DNA from: Anaeroplasmataceae bacterium
GTDB lineage: Bacteria > Bacillota_I > Bacilli_A > Acholeplasmatales > Anaeroplasmataceae
Length of the DNA: 44,972 nt
Direction: 5' to 3'
Assembly: GCA_029051735.1 (NCBI GenBank)
Contig: JAIDKZ010000131.1
Location: forward strand, 1 to 44,972
Shown: in pieces, positions 9,021 to 18,391 of the stretch
Numbering within the stretch: the stretch's first letter is position 1
Layout of the letters: every line of letters begins with the position of its first letter
Notes under the pieces: model-generated
Told to the model about the DNA's origin: nothing
The model's input: the letters and a program-made list of their open reading frames with translations, nothing else
Databases searched by the model: none
Position numbers and translations under genes: made by a program

Positions 9021-10445
9021 TTATTGTTTTGTTTCTTTTCTTTTTCTATATTTCATAAATACAATTAAACCTAATGTTATTAATGTAATACTTCCAAAAC
9101 ATATACAAAACAATGTCAATTTAAAATCAAAACTCTCTTTTTGATTTTCCGCATATATTGAAACAATAATAGTTTCTGTTGTAGATAAATTTGATGAGTT
9201 TACCACACTAACATTGACAAGATATGTTCCTTCTTTTGTGTAATCCACCAAAGAATCGTTCCACTGAATTTTAGAAGAAACTTGAGGGTCTGATGGATCT
9301 TGCACAGTAATATAATCTAAATAATTTGGCTTTTGCCCAATAGGAATAGAAATGTTCTGTACCAATAGAACTGGCGGCGTAACAGCAAGAAGTTTAACCT
9401 CACATTCAACTACTTTGCTTTTTTCATTTTCTGAAAAGCAATATCTAACTTTATAACTTCCAACCTCAGGTTTAATGTTAGATGCATCAATACTTATCAC
9501 ATTACAAATATCTTTTTTGCCATACAGAGCCTTCTTAATATTATTTTTTAAAGATTCTGTAATATCTTTATTATACTCCAAAATTAATTCTTGATGAAAT
9601 AATTCAATCTCAATTTCATCTTGATTTACAATTTCAACTGTCACAAGAATTATTGATTGATTTCCTTGGTTATCCTTAAAGCTAACCTCTAAATCAAATA
9701 TTCCTTCTTTTGATGTATCAAACTTTGGATACTGAATAGAATGAGTCACATCTCCATCTATTTGATCATAAGCAGTAAAATAATTTATAATATCAGGCAT
9801 TTCACCTTTAGCTAAAATTATATGATTGTTATCTCCTTTGAAAGTAATTATTGGTCCAATAGGGTCTTCTACTTCTAAATCTATTTCTACTATAGTTATA
9901 TTATACCCATCATTTGCTTGAATGTAAACGGGATATTTTCCAGGAATATCATATAAAACGGATGAATCATCTATTATGATTTCACAAGTATTGCTGTTAT
10001 CAACTGCTACTATCTTAGATTTATAATTAGGAAGTGCCTGGCCAATTAAATATTTCAATGATTTGGGATATAAAACAATTTCAGGAGGTTCCTTATCTAC
10101 AACTTTAAATGTGATTAAAGTTTTATAACCTTGACATTGCCCAGGTCTGTATTTCGTTTCAACTGCCTTATACCAAACTTGATATTCTCCAACCTTTGAT
10201 GTATCTACATCTGTTAAAAGATAAAGCCAGTCACCTGTTGGGATATATTCAATTTTAGCATCTGTTAATTCTTTTTGATCTTTAAGAAGCTTAGCCTTAG
10301 GAATATGTATATAATTTTGCAGTGTGCTACCCAAAGGTATTTCAATAGTTGTTGTCTCTTCATCCCAAACAAATAACCATGTGCTTGCTTCAACTTGAAG
10401 ACAAAAGACAAATATTATTAATAAGATTAACCCTACTTTTCTCAT
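9021..10445 (-). CDS. Signal-peptide, Ig-like-repeat surface protein with C-terminal TM anchor
   Basis: N-terminal signal MRKVGLILLIIFVFCLQVEA; repeats such as 'DQIDGDVTHSIQYPKFDTSKEGIFDLEVSFKDNQGNQS' (DUF5011/Ig-like style); C-terminal TM then KYRKRKETKQ; no LPXTG seen. Confidence 0.75.
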   Translation of the reverse strand: MRKVGLILLIIFVFCLQVEASTWLFVWDEETTTIEIPLGSTLQNYIHIPKAKLLKDQKELTDAKIEYIPTGDWLYLLTDVDTSKVGEYQVWYKAVETKYRPGQCQGYKTLITFKVVDKEPPEIVLYPKSLKYLIGQALPNYKSKIVAVDNSNTCEIIIDDSSVLYDIPGKYPVYIQANDGYNITIVEIDLEVEDPIGPIITFKGDNNHIILAKGEMPDIINYFTAYDQIDGDVTHSIQYPKFDTSKEGIFDLEVSFKDNQGNQSIILVTVEIVNQDEIEIELFHQELILEYNKDITESLKNNIKKALYGKKDICNVISIDASNIKPEVGSYKVRYCFSENEKSKVVECEVKLLAVTPPVLLVQNISIPIGQKPNYLDYITVQDPSDPQVSSKIQWNDSLVDYTKEGTYLVNVSVVNSSNLSTTETIIVSIYAENQKESFDFKLTLFCICFGSITLITLGLIVFMKYRKRKETKQ

Positions 10446-11629
10446 CGAAACTTATTCTTTGTTAACCGTTCAAATGCGCGATTGAAATTCTTATATTTCC
10501 CAAGATTAGAACAAATTCGACTTAATTCAATCAAAAAAAATTGAGCTTCAATAGCATTATTTGTTATGGCAAGATTTGGTATAATTACATCACTGATTTC
10601 ATTATAACATTCTATTTCATCTTTTAAAGTTAAATATTGCGCAATGCTTGGACTAAAATCACAATCATAAAATCGTCTTTTATCTAAAGATTCAAAATAT
10701 TTATTATAATTTATTTTATCAAATACATAAATGAAAATTAATCTAGCAAATGGGCGTAATTCCGTATAATAATGTGTTTTTGCTTTCAGATTATTTTCTT
10801 TTAAGTCTAGATAAAATTCTATTGTTCTTAGATAGACCTTTTTTTGCAAATTTTTCATCTGTTGCCTTGCATCATTTATCATAGAATTATTCATCATAAA
10901 AATACAAGAAAGATAGCGTACATAATCGGCCATCTCAAATTCTGTTGAATCCAATAACTCCTTTATTAATTGCTCTGATAAAATTAAGGCTCTTGGATTA
11001 TTAAGTTTTAGATAGCATTGCAAGCAAATCAAATATATAATTTTTTTAATCGTTTCTCCGGTTTCACTATAAGGTCTAGTCATTGTCAAATTATCTAATA
11101 CTTCATGATATTTTTCTTCATAGAAAGATAAAATTGAATGAAATACCATAAATATAATGAGTTCTTCACTAGACATAACACTTGTTATTTTAAAAAGATC
11201 ATTAACAATAAGTGATGCTTCATCTAAACGAAATGTTGCAATATAGAAAATAAGTTGAATCAACTTACTTCTATAATTTTCAAAGCCTTTACACTCCTCA
11301 TAAGCACGACTCAAAAATGTAATATTATTTCTATAAAATTTTTCTACACAATCCATTAATAAATTTTTTAAATTAAATAAAAGGTCAATTTTAGGAACTG
11401 AAAGGTCCAATTTTTTACATATCTCAGTTAGCATTGCTCGATTAGGCTTCATTTTTGCTGTTTCTATTTTACATAAATAAGACACAGAACAAATATTACT
11501 AGAAATCGTTGAGAGTGTCTGAGACTGGTTTATTCTTAGTCTTCTCAACTCTGCGCCTACCATACGATAAGCATTATCATCATTTTTCATCCTTCTTGAG
11601 AATTCATCAATAAAAATACTGTTTTTCAC
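10442..11629 (-). CDS. XRE-family HTH regulator with helical/TPR-like C-terminal region
   Basis: VGAELRRLRINQSQTLSTISSNICSVSYLCKIETAKMKPNRAMLTEICKKLDL HTH. Start revised from 11785 to GTG 11629, preceded by GAGGAG at 6 nt. 3' end overlaps the next gene by 4 bp. Confidence 0.8.
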   Translation of the reverse strand: MKNSIFIDEFSRRMKNDDNAYRMVGAELRRLRINQSQTLSTISSNICSVSYLCKIETAKMKPNRAMLTEICKKLDLSVPKIDLLFNLKNLLMDCVEKFYRNNITFLSRAYEECKGFENYRSKLIQLIFYIATFRLDEASLIVNDLFKITSVMSSEELIIFMVFHSILSFYEEKYHEVLDNLTMTRPYSETGETIKKIIYLICLQCYLKLNNPRALILSEQLIKELLDSTEFEMADYVRYLSCIFMMNNSMINDARQQMKNLQKKVYLRTIEFYLDLKENNLKAKTHYYTELRPFARLIFIYVFDKINYNKYFESLDKRRFYDCDFSPSIAQYLTLKDEIECYNEISDVIIPNLAITNNAIEAQFFLIELSRICSNLGKYKNFNRAFERLTKNKFR

Positions 11630-11668
11630 ATACAACTCCTCAATTAACCACGACCGAATACATTCCCT

Positions 11669-11696
11669 ATTATAAATGGATTTTGTTTGATTGCAA
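11669..11696 (-). promoter_or_regulatory. Promoter for the XRE / Ig-like operon
   Basis: Minus strand TTGCAA (691-696), 16 bp, TATAAT (669-674). Confidence 0.6.
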
Positions 11697-11741
11697 GCAA
11701 TACCTTGTTTGAGAAAAAAAACATTTTTTTCTATGTTAATT

Positions 11742-11927
11742 TTACTTGTAAAGTAATAAGCAAGAAAAAGAATAAATTTGCTCACTATTTATTGCAAAAT
11801 GACTGGTTTGATATAAAATATTTTTAATTTCTATTTTTGGATTCTCTGAAAAAAAATTATTTAAAGCATCTTCCAAATCCTTTTCATGTTCAAAATCAAA
11901 TAACTTTGCCTTCATATTAACACCCAA
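11742..11927 (-). CDS. Cse60-like small sporulation-associated family protein
   Basis: KAKLFDFEHEKDLEDALNNFFSENPKIEIKNILYQTS...EQIYSFSCLLLYK resembles the Cse60 pattern 'FDEEHEKDLE...IDIKY...EQIYCFSALVIY' (from memory). Confidence 0.65.
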   Translation of the reverse strand: MGVNMKAKLFDFEHEKDLEDALNNFFSENPKIEIKNILYQTSHFAINSEQIYSFSCLLLYK

Positions 11928-11964
11928 TATAGTTTATCCCCTGTGGTAGAAAAAAAAGATAAAA

Positions 11965-11989
11965 AAAAGGCGAACTAATGTTCAACCTT
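11965..11989 (-). terminator. Intrinsic terminator at nth 3' end
   Basis: Minus strand GGTTGAACATTAGTTCGCCTTTTTTTT. Confidence 0.6.
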
Positions 11990-12607
11990 ACAAAATTTTT
12001 TTAAACTACATCCTTCACAATTTGGTTTTATTGCTTTACAATGATATCTTCCAAACAATAAAAATAAATGATGTGAAATAATCCAGTCTTTTTCTTCTAT
12101 ATATTTTCTGAAGCTTTCTTCTGCTTCCTTTATGGATTCATGCTCTGCTATATACCCCAATCGTTTTGCCATACGAACTAAATGTGTATCTACTGGCATA
12201 GCAGGAATCTTATATCCTTCCACCAAAATTACACTTGCAGTTTTTCTGCCTACTCCACTTAATTTTTGTAGTTCTTCTAATGTGTTAGGGACCACATCAT
12301 TATATTCTTTATGCAAGGTTTTTGCCATTTCAATTAAATGAATTGATTTGGTTTTCGCAAAGCCTAGGGATTGTATAATTAAATATACCTCTTGTGGATT
12401 TGCTAGACTTAAATCCTTTGGTGTTGGATATTTAGCAAACAAAGTTGGGGTAACTTCGTTCACCCTTTTATCTGTTGTTTGACTTGATAAAATTACAGCA
12501 CAAAGCAACTCAAAAACAGATGTATAATTCAGTTCGCATTTAGGGTTAGGAATAATTTTTTTTAGTTCATTTATAATTTCATAAGACCGCTCAAAAGTCA
12601 TAATCAT
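11975..12607 (-). CDS. nth: Endonuclease III
   Basis: HhH LQKLSGVGRKTASVILVEGYKIPAMPVDTHLVRMAKRLG; 4Fe-4S C-X6-C-X2-C-X5-C (CKAIKPNCEGCSLKKFC). Confidence 0.97.
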   Translation of the reverse strand: MIMTFERSYEIINELKKIIPNPKCELNYTSVFELLCAVILSSQTTDKRVNEVTPTLFAKYPTPKDLSLANPQEVYLIIQSLGFAKTKSIHLIEMAKTLHKEYNDVVPNTLEELQKLSGVGRKTASVILVEGYKIPAMPVDTHLVRMAKRLGYIAEHESIKEAEESFRKYIEEKDWIISHHLFLLFGRYHCKAIKPNCEGCSLKKFCKVEH

Positions 12608-13203
12608 ATCCTCTTAATAAAATCTTGAAAAGATTGTGGAGCAATCGTATTTGCTTCAACTTTTGTCTTTTTGTTTGCTAAGGCTAAAGCAATCGTTTTT
12701 AAAGATAAAACTCTTTTAGAAGATTTAATTTGTTCAGTAACTTCAACAATTGCTTCATAAGTATAGTGCTCTTCTACCATAAGATTTTCTAGTATTTCAA
12801 GTTCATTTGCAGTTAAGACACGATTTAAATTCTTGCATAGAAACTGATTTGCTTTTTCTATATCATATGGATCTTTTGTCTTTTCTTGACTTAAGAGATT
12901 CTCCATTCTTAAAAAAAGAGGCTCAAAGGAAATACATTCAACACCCTTACCATTGTCATAGGAGAGATATACTTCATAATAATTTCGCTCCATCAAAGAG
13001 GCAACAATTTTATCTAATCGATTGGATTTAATTAGCACTTGTTTTTGTAAATCATCTAAAGATAACGTGTTTGTAGCCAAGTAATTGTCTAATATTTTAT
13101 TTAAAACAAAAGCTTCTTCTGCATTTAATCCTAATGCTTTAGAATACTCCAAAAGAATTTTTGAATAATTTAAAAATCCTTTTAAATATAATTCTTGTAG
13201 CAT
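12604..13203 (-). CDS. dnaD: DnaD-like replication initiation protein
   Basis: DnaD-like N-terminal winged helix pattern, second domain at ~120-170; 4 bp overlap with nth, as in dnaD-nth synteny. Confidence 0.8.
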   Translation of the reverse strand: MLQELYLKGFLNYSKILLEYSKALGLNAEEAFVLNKILDNYLATNTLSLDDLQKQVLIKSNRLDKIVASLMERNYYEVYLSYDNGKGVECISFEPLFLRMENLLSQEKTKDPYDIEKANQFLCKNLNRVLTANELEILENLMVEEHYTYEAIVEVTEQIKSSKRVLSLKTIALALANKKTKVEANTIAPQSFQDFIKRI

Positions 13204-13214
13204 ATTCTTACCTC

Positions 13215-13838
13215 CTAAATAACTTTACGTAACTCCTCATCAAAACCTGTTATGAATGCTTTTTTATTTATAATTTCATGGCGCAATATAACTCTTTCAT
13301 CTAAAGAAGAAAAAAGGATTTCATGTATTGCAGGTGCTTGATTAATTCGCAAAGACTGTATTTTATTTTCTGATATTCCAAGTTCATTTGCCAAAACTTT
13401 TGCTGTTCCACTTGGAGCATCCTTTTTTGTTGTTGCATGAACTTCTATAAAATCCAAAAGTTCAAATTCATTTTTGCAAGATTGTATTAACTTAGAAAAA
13501 AGTTTTATCCCTTTTGCATAATTTGCTTTCCAAACAAAAGGGGTATTTTTTTCTCTAGCTAATTGATTTAATGTATCAATTTCTTCGATTTTATAGCCTG
13601 TTGTTCCGCTTAATATTGGGATTCCTCTATTTAGTCCTTCAAGCAAAACATCAAAGCATTCTACTGAAGAAAAATCAACAATGACATCAACGTTTCCTTC
13701 ACATTCTTTTAGGCTGTTATAGGTTTGAACTACAGGATGCTTAATAAGATCTATTCCAATTATTGTAAACTCATCTTTATAATAATCATACATCCTGCTT
13801 CCCATTTTACCGCAGATTCCTATAATTGCCATTATCAT
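13215..13838 (-). CDS. dapB: 4-hydroxy-tetrahydrodipicolinate reductase (compact)
   Basis: GICGKMG nucleotide motif; LSGTTGYK; IEVHATTKKDAPSGTA. Confidence 0.92.
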   Translation of the reverse strand: MIMAIIGICGKMGSRMYDYYKDEFTIIGIDLIKHPVVQTYNSLKECEGNVDVIVDFSSVECFDVLLEGLNRGIPILSGTTGYKIEEIDTLNQLAREKNTPFVWKANYAKGIKLFSKLIQSCKNEFELLDFIEVHATTKKDAPSGTAKVLANELGISENKIQSLRINQAPAIHEILFSSLDERVILRHEIINKKAFITGFDEELRKVI

Positions 13839-13869
13839 ATAACATCACCATTTTATTATATGATTTAAA

Positions 13870-14535
13870 TTAATTTCTAGCTTCTTTTTTTAATGCTTCC
13901 TTTGCAGCATTTTGTTCAGCTTCTTTTTTGCTCTTACCAATTCCCTTTCCCATTAAAATCTCATCCATATACACAACTGCCTCATAAGTTTTATCATTTG
14001 CAGGTCCAGTTTCTTTGATAATCTCATAATGCAATGTTCGCTTGTCTGCTTGCACATGTTCTTGAAAGGTTGATTTGTAGTCTTTAAATTGTATAACTTG
14101 CTCAAAATAAGGAAATACAATTTTTTCAACAACCTGATAAACATTTTCATAAGATGAATCTAATAAAATTGCTCCTAGCATAGCTTCAAATGCATCAGCA
14201 ATTATAGCCGGACGTGTTCTTCCTCCACTATGCTCTTCTCCATTGCCAAGTATAATATATTCTCCCAAATTTATTTTTTTAGCATATATATTTAATGCAT
14301 CTTCACAGACAGCTTTAGCTCTTGTTTTTGAAAGTACACCTTCATCTAAATGTATATTTTTATATAAAAAATGGGACATACAAAGTTCTAAAACTGCATC
14401 TCCTAAAAATTCTAGTCTTTCATTGCATTCTACTCCATGCTCATTCGCATAAGAAGAATGTGTTAAAGCTAATTTTAAAAGATTTTTATTTTTGAAATAA
14501 TAATTTATTTGGTTTTCTAAACTTAAAAGATCCAT
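13870..14535 (-). CDS. rnc: Ribonuclease III
   Basis: NERLEFLGDAVLELC; DAFEAMLGAILLD; C-terminal dsRBD GIGKSKKEAEQNAAKEAL. Confidence 0.97.
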   Translation of the reverse strand: MDLLSLENQINYYFKNKNLLKLALTHSSYANEHGVECNERLEFLGDAVLELCMSHFLYKNIHLDEGVLSKTRAKAVCEDALNIYAKKINLGEYIILGNGEEHSGGRTRPAIIADAFEAMLGAILLDSSYENVYQVVEKIVFPYFEQVIQFKDYKSTFQEHVQADKRTLHYEIIKETGPANDKTYEAVVYMDEILMGKGIGKSKKEAEQNAAKEALKKEARN

Positions 14536-14546
14536 GTCATCATCTC

Positions 14547-15296
14547 CTAATATTTATCTTCATCAAAATCAAAAATATCCTCTTTTTTACTAAGAATATG
14601 TATCCTTTTTGGATTTTTAGAATCAATTTGAACTATCACTTTATCTCCAACCTCATAGTATTCTTTACTATAAGCAACTCTTTTTTGATTATTGATCCGT
14701 AAAAAAACTTTATAAGTAGTATTGTAAATACTTTTATGATATTCCCCTGAAGTACTTTGACTAGATAATCCTGTAGCTAAAACTGTAGCTGTAGCCTTTA
14801 TATAGTTTCTTTTTTTATTAGGTCTAAGAGAAATCCGTTCTGCTAATTTCACTACAATTAAAGCTATAATGATTTCTGCAAAACCTAAGCCAAAAAAAAT
14901 AAATCCTAATATCGTTTGTTTTAAAAACATACAAACCACAAATCCAAATATACATCCTAGAAAAAATAACAAAAACAAGGTTCCTTTTATTTTATCTGAT
15001 GAACTACTATTTTTCCATGTCTGAGTAACCATACGAACTTGTTGTACCTCATGTTCAAGCTGGTTATACCCATTTTGATGATTAATTTCTTCAATCACTT
15101 CATCATTGGATTTGTTTTCTTGTTGTTGATATTCTCTTTTAAATCTTTTAAAGTATAGGGGAATGCATAAAATGGATAAAAGGAAAAAGAATCCAAAAAG
15201 AATATATATAAAAATAGCATTTTTAGTAATTACTGATAAAAAGAAAGCACCAAACATCAAAAAGACTAAAAGAAAACTTATCCATCTTGGTTTCAT
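14547..15296 (-). CDS. Membrane protein, DUF3592-like C-terminal domain
   Basis: Four TM-like segments, then ATATVLATGLSSQ...YNTTYKVFLRINNQKRVAYSKEYYEVGDKVIVQIDSKNPKRIHI. Confidence 0.55.
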   Translation of the reverse strand: MKPRWISFLLVFLMFGAFFLSVITKNAIFIYILFGFFFLLSILCIPLYFKRFKREYQQQENKSNDEVIEEINHQNGYNQLEHEVQQVRMVTQTWKNSSSSDKIKGTLFLLFFLGCIFGFVVCMFLKQTILGFIFFGLGFAEIIIALIVVKLAERISLRPNKKRNYIKATATVLATGLSSQSTSGEYHKSIYNTTYKVFLRINNQKRVAYSKEYYEVGDKVIVQIDSKNPKRIHILSKKEDIFDFDEDKY

Positions 15297-16297
15297 TTTA
15301 CACTTTCTTCCTTTGGTAATTGTTCCACTACCTTTTGAATAATATTTGCTTTTACAAGATCGTAGGCTAACCGAATTGCATTAAAATATGCAACTGGATC
15401 TGAATTTCCATGAGCTTTCACTACTATTTTTGATAACCCAAAAAGCATAGCTCCACCAACCTCTTTAGTACTCATCCTCTTTTTAAATCTTTTTAAATTT
15501 TTCCGCATAAATAGATAACCAATTTTGCCACCTAAAGAAGATTTTATTTCATTTGAAAGCATAGTTCCCATAGTTTTTGCAGTGCCTTCAATAGATTTCA
15601 GACAGATATTTCCTGTAAATCCATCTGTTACAACTACATCACAAGGGCAATCCACCATTTCTGTAGGTTCTACATTGCCATAAAAATGAATACCATTCAA
15701 ATCTTTCAAATAAGCGTAAGCCTCTTTTTCATTTTCACGTCCTTTTCCTGGTTCTGAACCTATATTTAATAATCCCACCTTAGGCTCTTTTACTCCTAAT
15801 ACTTCTTTAGAAACAACACTAGCAAAGATTGCTAGTTCACCAAGATGTTCTTTTTTTAATTCAACATTCGCACCAACATCCAATAAAAGTCTAGGATGAC
15901 CATCTAAGTTTGGCACAAAAGGACATAATGCAACACGTTCCATTTGTGGTAATCTGCGAACTAATAAATGTGCTCCAACAACAACACATTGGGTTGGACC
16001 ACTTGTAACACAAGCATCAGCCCTTTGTTCTTTACATGCTTTCATTGCTAAGCATAATGAAGCTTCTTTTTGATGACGAATTGCTTTTACAGGATCTTTT
16101 TCTCCCATAGAAATTGTTTCTTTAGTATGAATCACTTGTATTCTTGTAGAATTTTTTAATAAGGGACGTATTTTCTCTTCATCACCATATAAATCTATTT
16201 CTAAATCTTTCAATTTTTGAACGGCCATCATACTACCTAAAACTGTAGTATCTACACCAAAATCTCCACCATTTGCATCAATTGCTATTTTAATCAT
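15293..16297 (-). CDS. plsX: Phosphate acyltransferase PlsX
   Basis: IAIDANGGDFGVDTTVLGSMMA; GNVEPTEMVDCPCDVVVTDGFTGNICLKSIEG. Confidence 0.96.
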   Translation of the reverse strand: MIKIAIDANGGDFGVDTTVLGSMMAVQKLKDLEIDLYGDEEKIRPLLKNSTRIQVIHTKETISMGEKDPVKAIRHQKEASLCLAMKACKEQRADACVTSGPTQCVVVGAHLLVRRLPQMERVALCPFVPNLDGHPRLLLDVGANVELKKEHLGELAIFASVVSKEVLGVKEPKVGLLNIGSEPGKGRENEKEAYAYLKDLNGIHFYGNVEPTEMVDCPCDVVVTDGFTGNICLKSIEGTAKTMGTMLSNEIKSSLGGKIGYLFMRKNLKRFKKRMSTKEVGGAMLFGLSKIVVKAHGNSDPVAYFNAIRLAYDLVKANIIQKVVEQLPKEESVK

Positions 16298-16347
16298 AAA
16301 TTAAAACCTCCAATTAAATTTATTTTAACATTTTCTTGTCGTAAAAA

Positions 16348-18336
16348 CTAGTTTATTTTCGTTTTTTTAGAGGAAAGCTGTTTAAAAATTGCATCAAATT
16401 TTTTATTTTGAATTGTTCCATTTAAAAACCTTGCAACAAATTCTTTGCTATCGTCAACTGCACATTTCCATATTGCCATGTCGTTTGATTCAAAATCAAA
16501 AGCAAGACTTTGAAATCCAGATTGCGCCTCTCCTAAATAATCACCAGGCCCTCTAAGTTTAAAGTCTTCTTCTGCTAATAAAAATCCATCTGTAGTTTCT
16601 TCCAATATTTTCAATCGTTTTACATCATCCTTTTTACTAACCAAATAACAATAAGACTGAATATTACCTCTTCCTACACGCCCTCTTAATTGATGAATTT
16701 GGGAAAGTCCATATCGTTCAGCATTCAGTATCACCATAACAGTGGCATTTTTCACATCAACGCCAACCTCAATTACAGTTGTAGAAATCAAACAATTTAT
16801 TTTACCAGTTTTAAAAGAATGCATGATCGTATCTTTTTCTATAGATTTCATTTTCCCATGTAAAATTTCAATTGAGGCTTCTGGCAATAAGTTTGTAAAT
16901 ATTTCTTTTGCTTGTTGAATATCTATAAAATCTAATGTTTCACTTTCTTCAATTAAAGGAACAACAACATATATCTGTTCTCCAACAATAATATGTCGTT
17001 GTAATACTTTTCTTAAACTGCCTAATTCATCTAATAATATTAATTTAGTAATTACTTCTTTGCGATTGTTTGGCTTTGTTTTTATTAAAGATAAATCTAA
17101 ATCTCCAAAAGTTGTTAGTCCCAATGTTCTTGGAATTGGAGTTGCAGTTAAATACAAGGCATCCACTTCTTGATATCGATCCATCAATATTTTTCTTTGA
17201 TTAACACCAAAACGGTGCTGTTCATCAATAATAAGTAATCCCAATTTTTTGAATAATACTCTTTGCCCTAAAACAGCATGAGTTCCAATAATTAAATCTA
17301 TTCGACCACTTAATAATTTTTCATATATGTGCTGTTTATCTTTTTCTTTTATTGAAGAAGATAAGAATTCTATTTTTAAGTTGGGAAATAAGAATTTACT
17401 ATTCTCAAAATGCTGCTTAGCCAATATTTCTGTAGGCGCCATAAGACATACCTGATAGCCAGCTAAAACTGTTGCATAAGCACCTATAAATGCAACAATA
17501 CTTTTTCCTGATCCTACATCTCCATTAATTAATCGATTCATTAAATTTTCAGAAGATAAATCATTTAAGATGTCTTGTACTGCTTTTTTTTGATCTTCTG
17601 TCAATGAAAAGGGCAATCTAGGTATATAATTCCATATCAAGTCCATATCAAATTTTTTTGAAATTTTATGATCAAACTTGCGTAAAACTCTAAGGCCCTC
17701 TAAAGAAGCGCCATACCAAAAAAAATCTTCGTAACGCATCCGTCTTCTGATTTGTATACAATCTTGAACATTCTTAGGAAAATGTGCAATTCGAACTATT
17801 TCATCCATTGTTTTTAATCGATATTTATTTATGTATTCTATAGGCAGTTCATCTTCAATATGAAAATTAGTATTGATAATTCGTTCAATTGCTTTATGAA
17901 TTGTTGCATTGCTTAAATCCGCAATTCCATAATCCAAATCAATTTTACATTCAAAGTCTTCAAAAAAAATATTTAAAAGGCTAAATTCCTTATTTATAGC
18001 TCTATATTTTCCATAACAAATGATCTCAGTGTTTGGCTGAAGTTTATACCTTAAATATTCTCCAGAAAAAATAATACATTTATGTTTTATATTTTTGAAT
18101 AAAATATAAAAAACAAATGCTCTAGAATTCTTTGTCATCTTTATAAGAACTGGTTTAGATATAATTTTGGCGCGGAAACACACATTTTCTCCTGAAAATA
18201 CATTGGTCTCATCTACCAAAAAAAAATGATATTTTTTTGGAAACAACAGCAGTAAATCCTTAGGAGTATAAACATGATTTGCATTTAACCGTTCTAATGT
18301 TTTAGGTCCTATACTTTTTATTTGTGCTAATTCCAA
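16348..18336 (-). CDS. recG: ATP-dependent DNA helicase RecG
   Basis: RLINGDVGSGKSIVA, LIIDEQHRFGVNQR, YLTATPIPRTL, HQLRGRVGRG. Confidence 0.97.
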   Translation of the reverse strand: MELAQIKSIGPKTLERLNANHVYTPKDLLLLFPKKYHFFLVDETNVFSGENVCFRAKIISKPVLIKMTKNSRAFVFYILFKNIKHKCIIFSGEYLRYKLQPNTEIICYGKYRAINKEFSLLNIFFEDFECKIDLDYGIADLSNATIHKAIERIINTNFHIEDELPIEYINKYRLKTMDEIVRIAHFPKNVQDCIQIRRRMRYEDFFWYGASLEGLRVLRKFDHKISKKFDMDLIWNYIPRLPFSLTEDQKKAVQDILNDLSSENLMNRLINGDVGSGKSIVAFIGAYATVLAGYQVCLMAPTEILAKQHFENSKFLFPNLKIEFLSSSIKEKDKQHIYEKLLSGRIDLIIGTHAVLGQRVLFKKLGLLIIDEQHRFGVNQRKILMDRYQEVDALYLTATPIPRTLGLTTFGDLDLSLIKTKPNNRKEVITKLILLDELGSLRKVLQRHIIVGEQIYVVVPLIEESETLDFIDIQQAKEIFTNLLPEASIEILHGKMKSIEKDTIMHSFKTGKINCLISTTVIEVGVDVKNATVMVILNAERYGLSQIHQLRGRVGRGNIQSYCYLVSKKDDVKRLKILEETTDGFLLAEEDFKLRGPGDYLGEAQSGFQSLAFDFESNDMAIWKCAVDDSKEFVARFLNGTIQNKKFDAIFKQLSSKKTKIN

Positions 18337-18359
18337 AAAAATACCTCCTTTTTATAAAA

Positions 18360-18383
18360 AATGGTTGGAATTTTCCAACCATT
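18360..18383 (-). terminator. Hairpin between fakA and recG
   Basis: Perfect inverted repeat AATGGTTGGAA-TT-TTCCAACCATT followed on the minus strand by T-rich sequence. Confidence 0.75.
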
Positions 18384-18391
18384 TGTTTATT

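Noticed and set aside
11630-11785. N-terminal extension of the XRE ORF (MSKFILFLAYYF...)
   Set aside because: A GAGGAG + GTG start fits at 11629, the extension spans the promoter and overlaps the Cse60-like gene; it is not like an HTH N-terminus.
13953-14150. Alternative-frame ORF in rnc
   Set aside because: Out of frame with a certain RNase III CDS.
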